From: an uncultured Pseudomonadota bacterium
Lineage (GTDB): Bacteria > Pseudomonadota > Gammaproteobacteria > Burkholderiales > Burkholderiaceae
DNA: 13,935 bases
NCBI GenBank assembly: GCA_946480245.1
Contig: CAMLIZ010000121.1
Location: 1 to 13,935 of the forward strand
Direction of reading: 5' to 3'
Under the pieces are notes generated by a model. That model was not told where the DNA came from. It saw only the letters and a program-made list of their open reading frames with translations, and did no database searches. Shown here one piece after another: positions 13,775-13,935 of this stretch. Within the stretch, counting starts at the first letter, position 1, and every line of letters begins with the position of its first letter. Both the position numbers and the translations under genes were made by a program.

Positions 13775-13935
13775 ATGGGCCGCTTCGACATCTCCGTTGT
13801 CATCCCCACCTGCCGCCGGCCCGACCTGCTGCAGCGCTGCCTGGCGCCGCTGCTGCGCCAGAGCCTCGACCCCTCGCGCTACGAGATCGTCGTGGTCGAC
13901 GACGGGCAGACCGAGGACACGCGTGCGCTGGTCGA
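13775..13935 (+). CDS. Glycosyltransferase family 2 (GT-A fold), N-terminal fragment cut by window end
   Basis: The first 53 codons of a GT2-type enzyme are visible. SVVIPTCRRPDLLQRCL is the standard first strand and helix of GT2 enzymes, and YEIVVVDDGQTED contains the conserved VVDDG nucleotide-binding turn. The ATG at 13775 is preceded by GGAG (13765-13768) at a good distance. A GTG at 13757, overlapping the preceding stop, is a less likely start. It follows the carbamoyltransferase stop by 14 bases on the same strand, so it belongs to the same operon. The remainder lies outside the window, and the sugar specificity is unknown. Confidence 0.88.
   Translation, partial: MGRFDISVVIPTCRRPDLLQRCLAPLLRQSLDPSRYEIVVVDDGQTEDTRALV

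Overview
The window is uniformly GC-rich coding DNA, densely packed, with third positions dominated by G and C. Gene content (Atm1-type exporter, KDG kinase, HipBA, a carbamoyltransferase/glycosyltransferase cluster) and sequence style suggest a betaproteobacterium of the order Burkholderiales (Rubrivivax/Leptothrix-like lineages). That assignment is inference; no rRNA or other marker is present. I see no tRNA, rRNA, CRISPR array or insertion sequence, and no gene-free stretch longer than 300 bases.

Left part (1-2775). The 3' end of an ammonium transporter gene enters from the left and meets, tail to tail, a minus-strand set of three genes read right to left: a DJ-1/PfpI-family protein, a short-chain dehydrogenase/reductase and 2-keto-3-deoxygluconate kinase (kdgK).

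Middle left (2776-5320). A 146-base AT-richer intergenic region separates this set from a divergent hipB-hipA-alpha/beta hydrolase operon. The spacer holds three TATTC half-sites exactly 27 bases apart, each the start of a TATTC-N8-(near GAATA) dyad. This is the layout of the E. coli HipB operator (TATCC-N8-GGATA), so the sites probably carry HipB autoregulation and may also control the divergent genes. The hydrolase overlaps hipA by an ATGA and has its own strong ribosome binding site, so it looks like a third member of this toxin-antitoxin operon.

Middle right (5328-8701, minus strand). A 941-residue Atm1-type ABC exporter carries, after its nucleotide-binding domain, a degenerate histidine-kinase ATPase domain and an intact receiver domain. 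It is followed 35 bases later by a small GlcG/HbpS-like protein. The exporter fused to a phosphorelay module is the most unusual protein in the window.

Right part (8971-13935, plus strand). A tightly coupled operon encodes a GT4 glycosyltransferase, a GmhB-like heptose bisphosphate phosphatase, a GT9 heptosyltransferase-like enzyme, a NodU/TobZ-type O-carbamoyltransferase and the start of a GT2 glycosyltransferase. It is preceded by a well-placed candidate sigma-54 promoter (GGCAC-N5-TTGC). Together these genes would build a carbamoylated, probably heptose-containing glycan or glycolipid; the product cannot be named from sequence.
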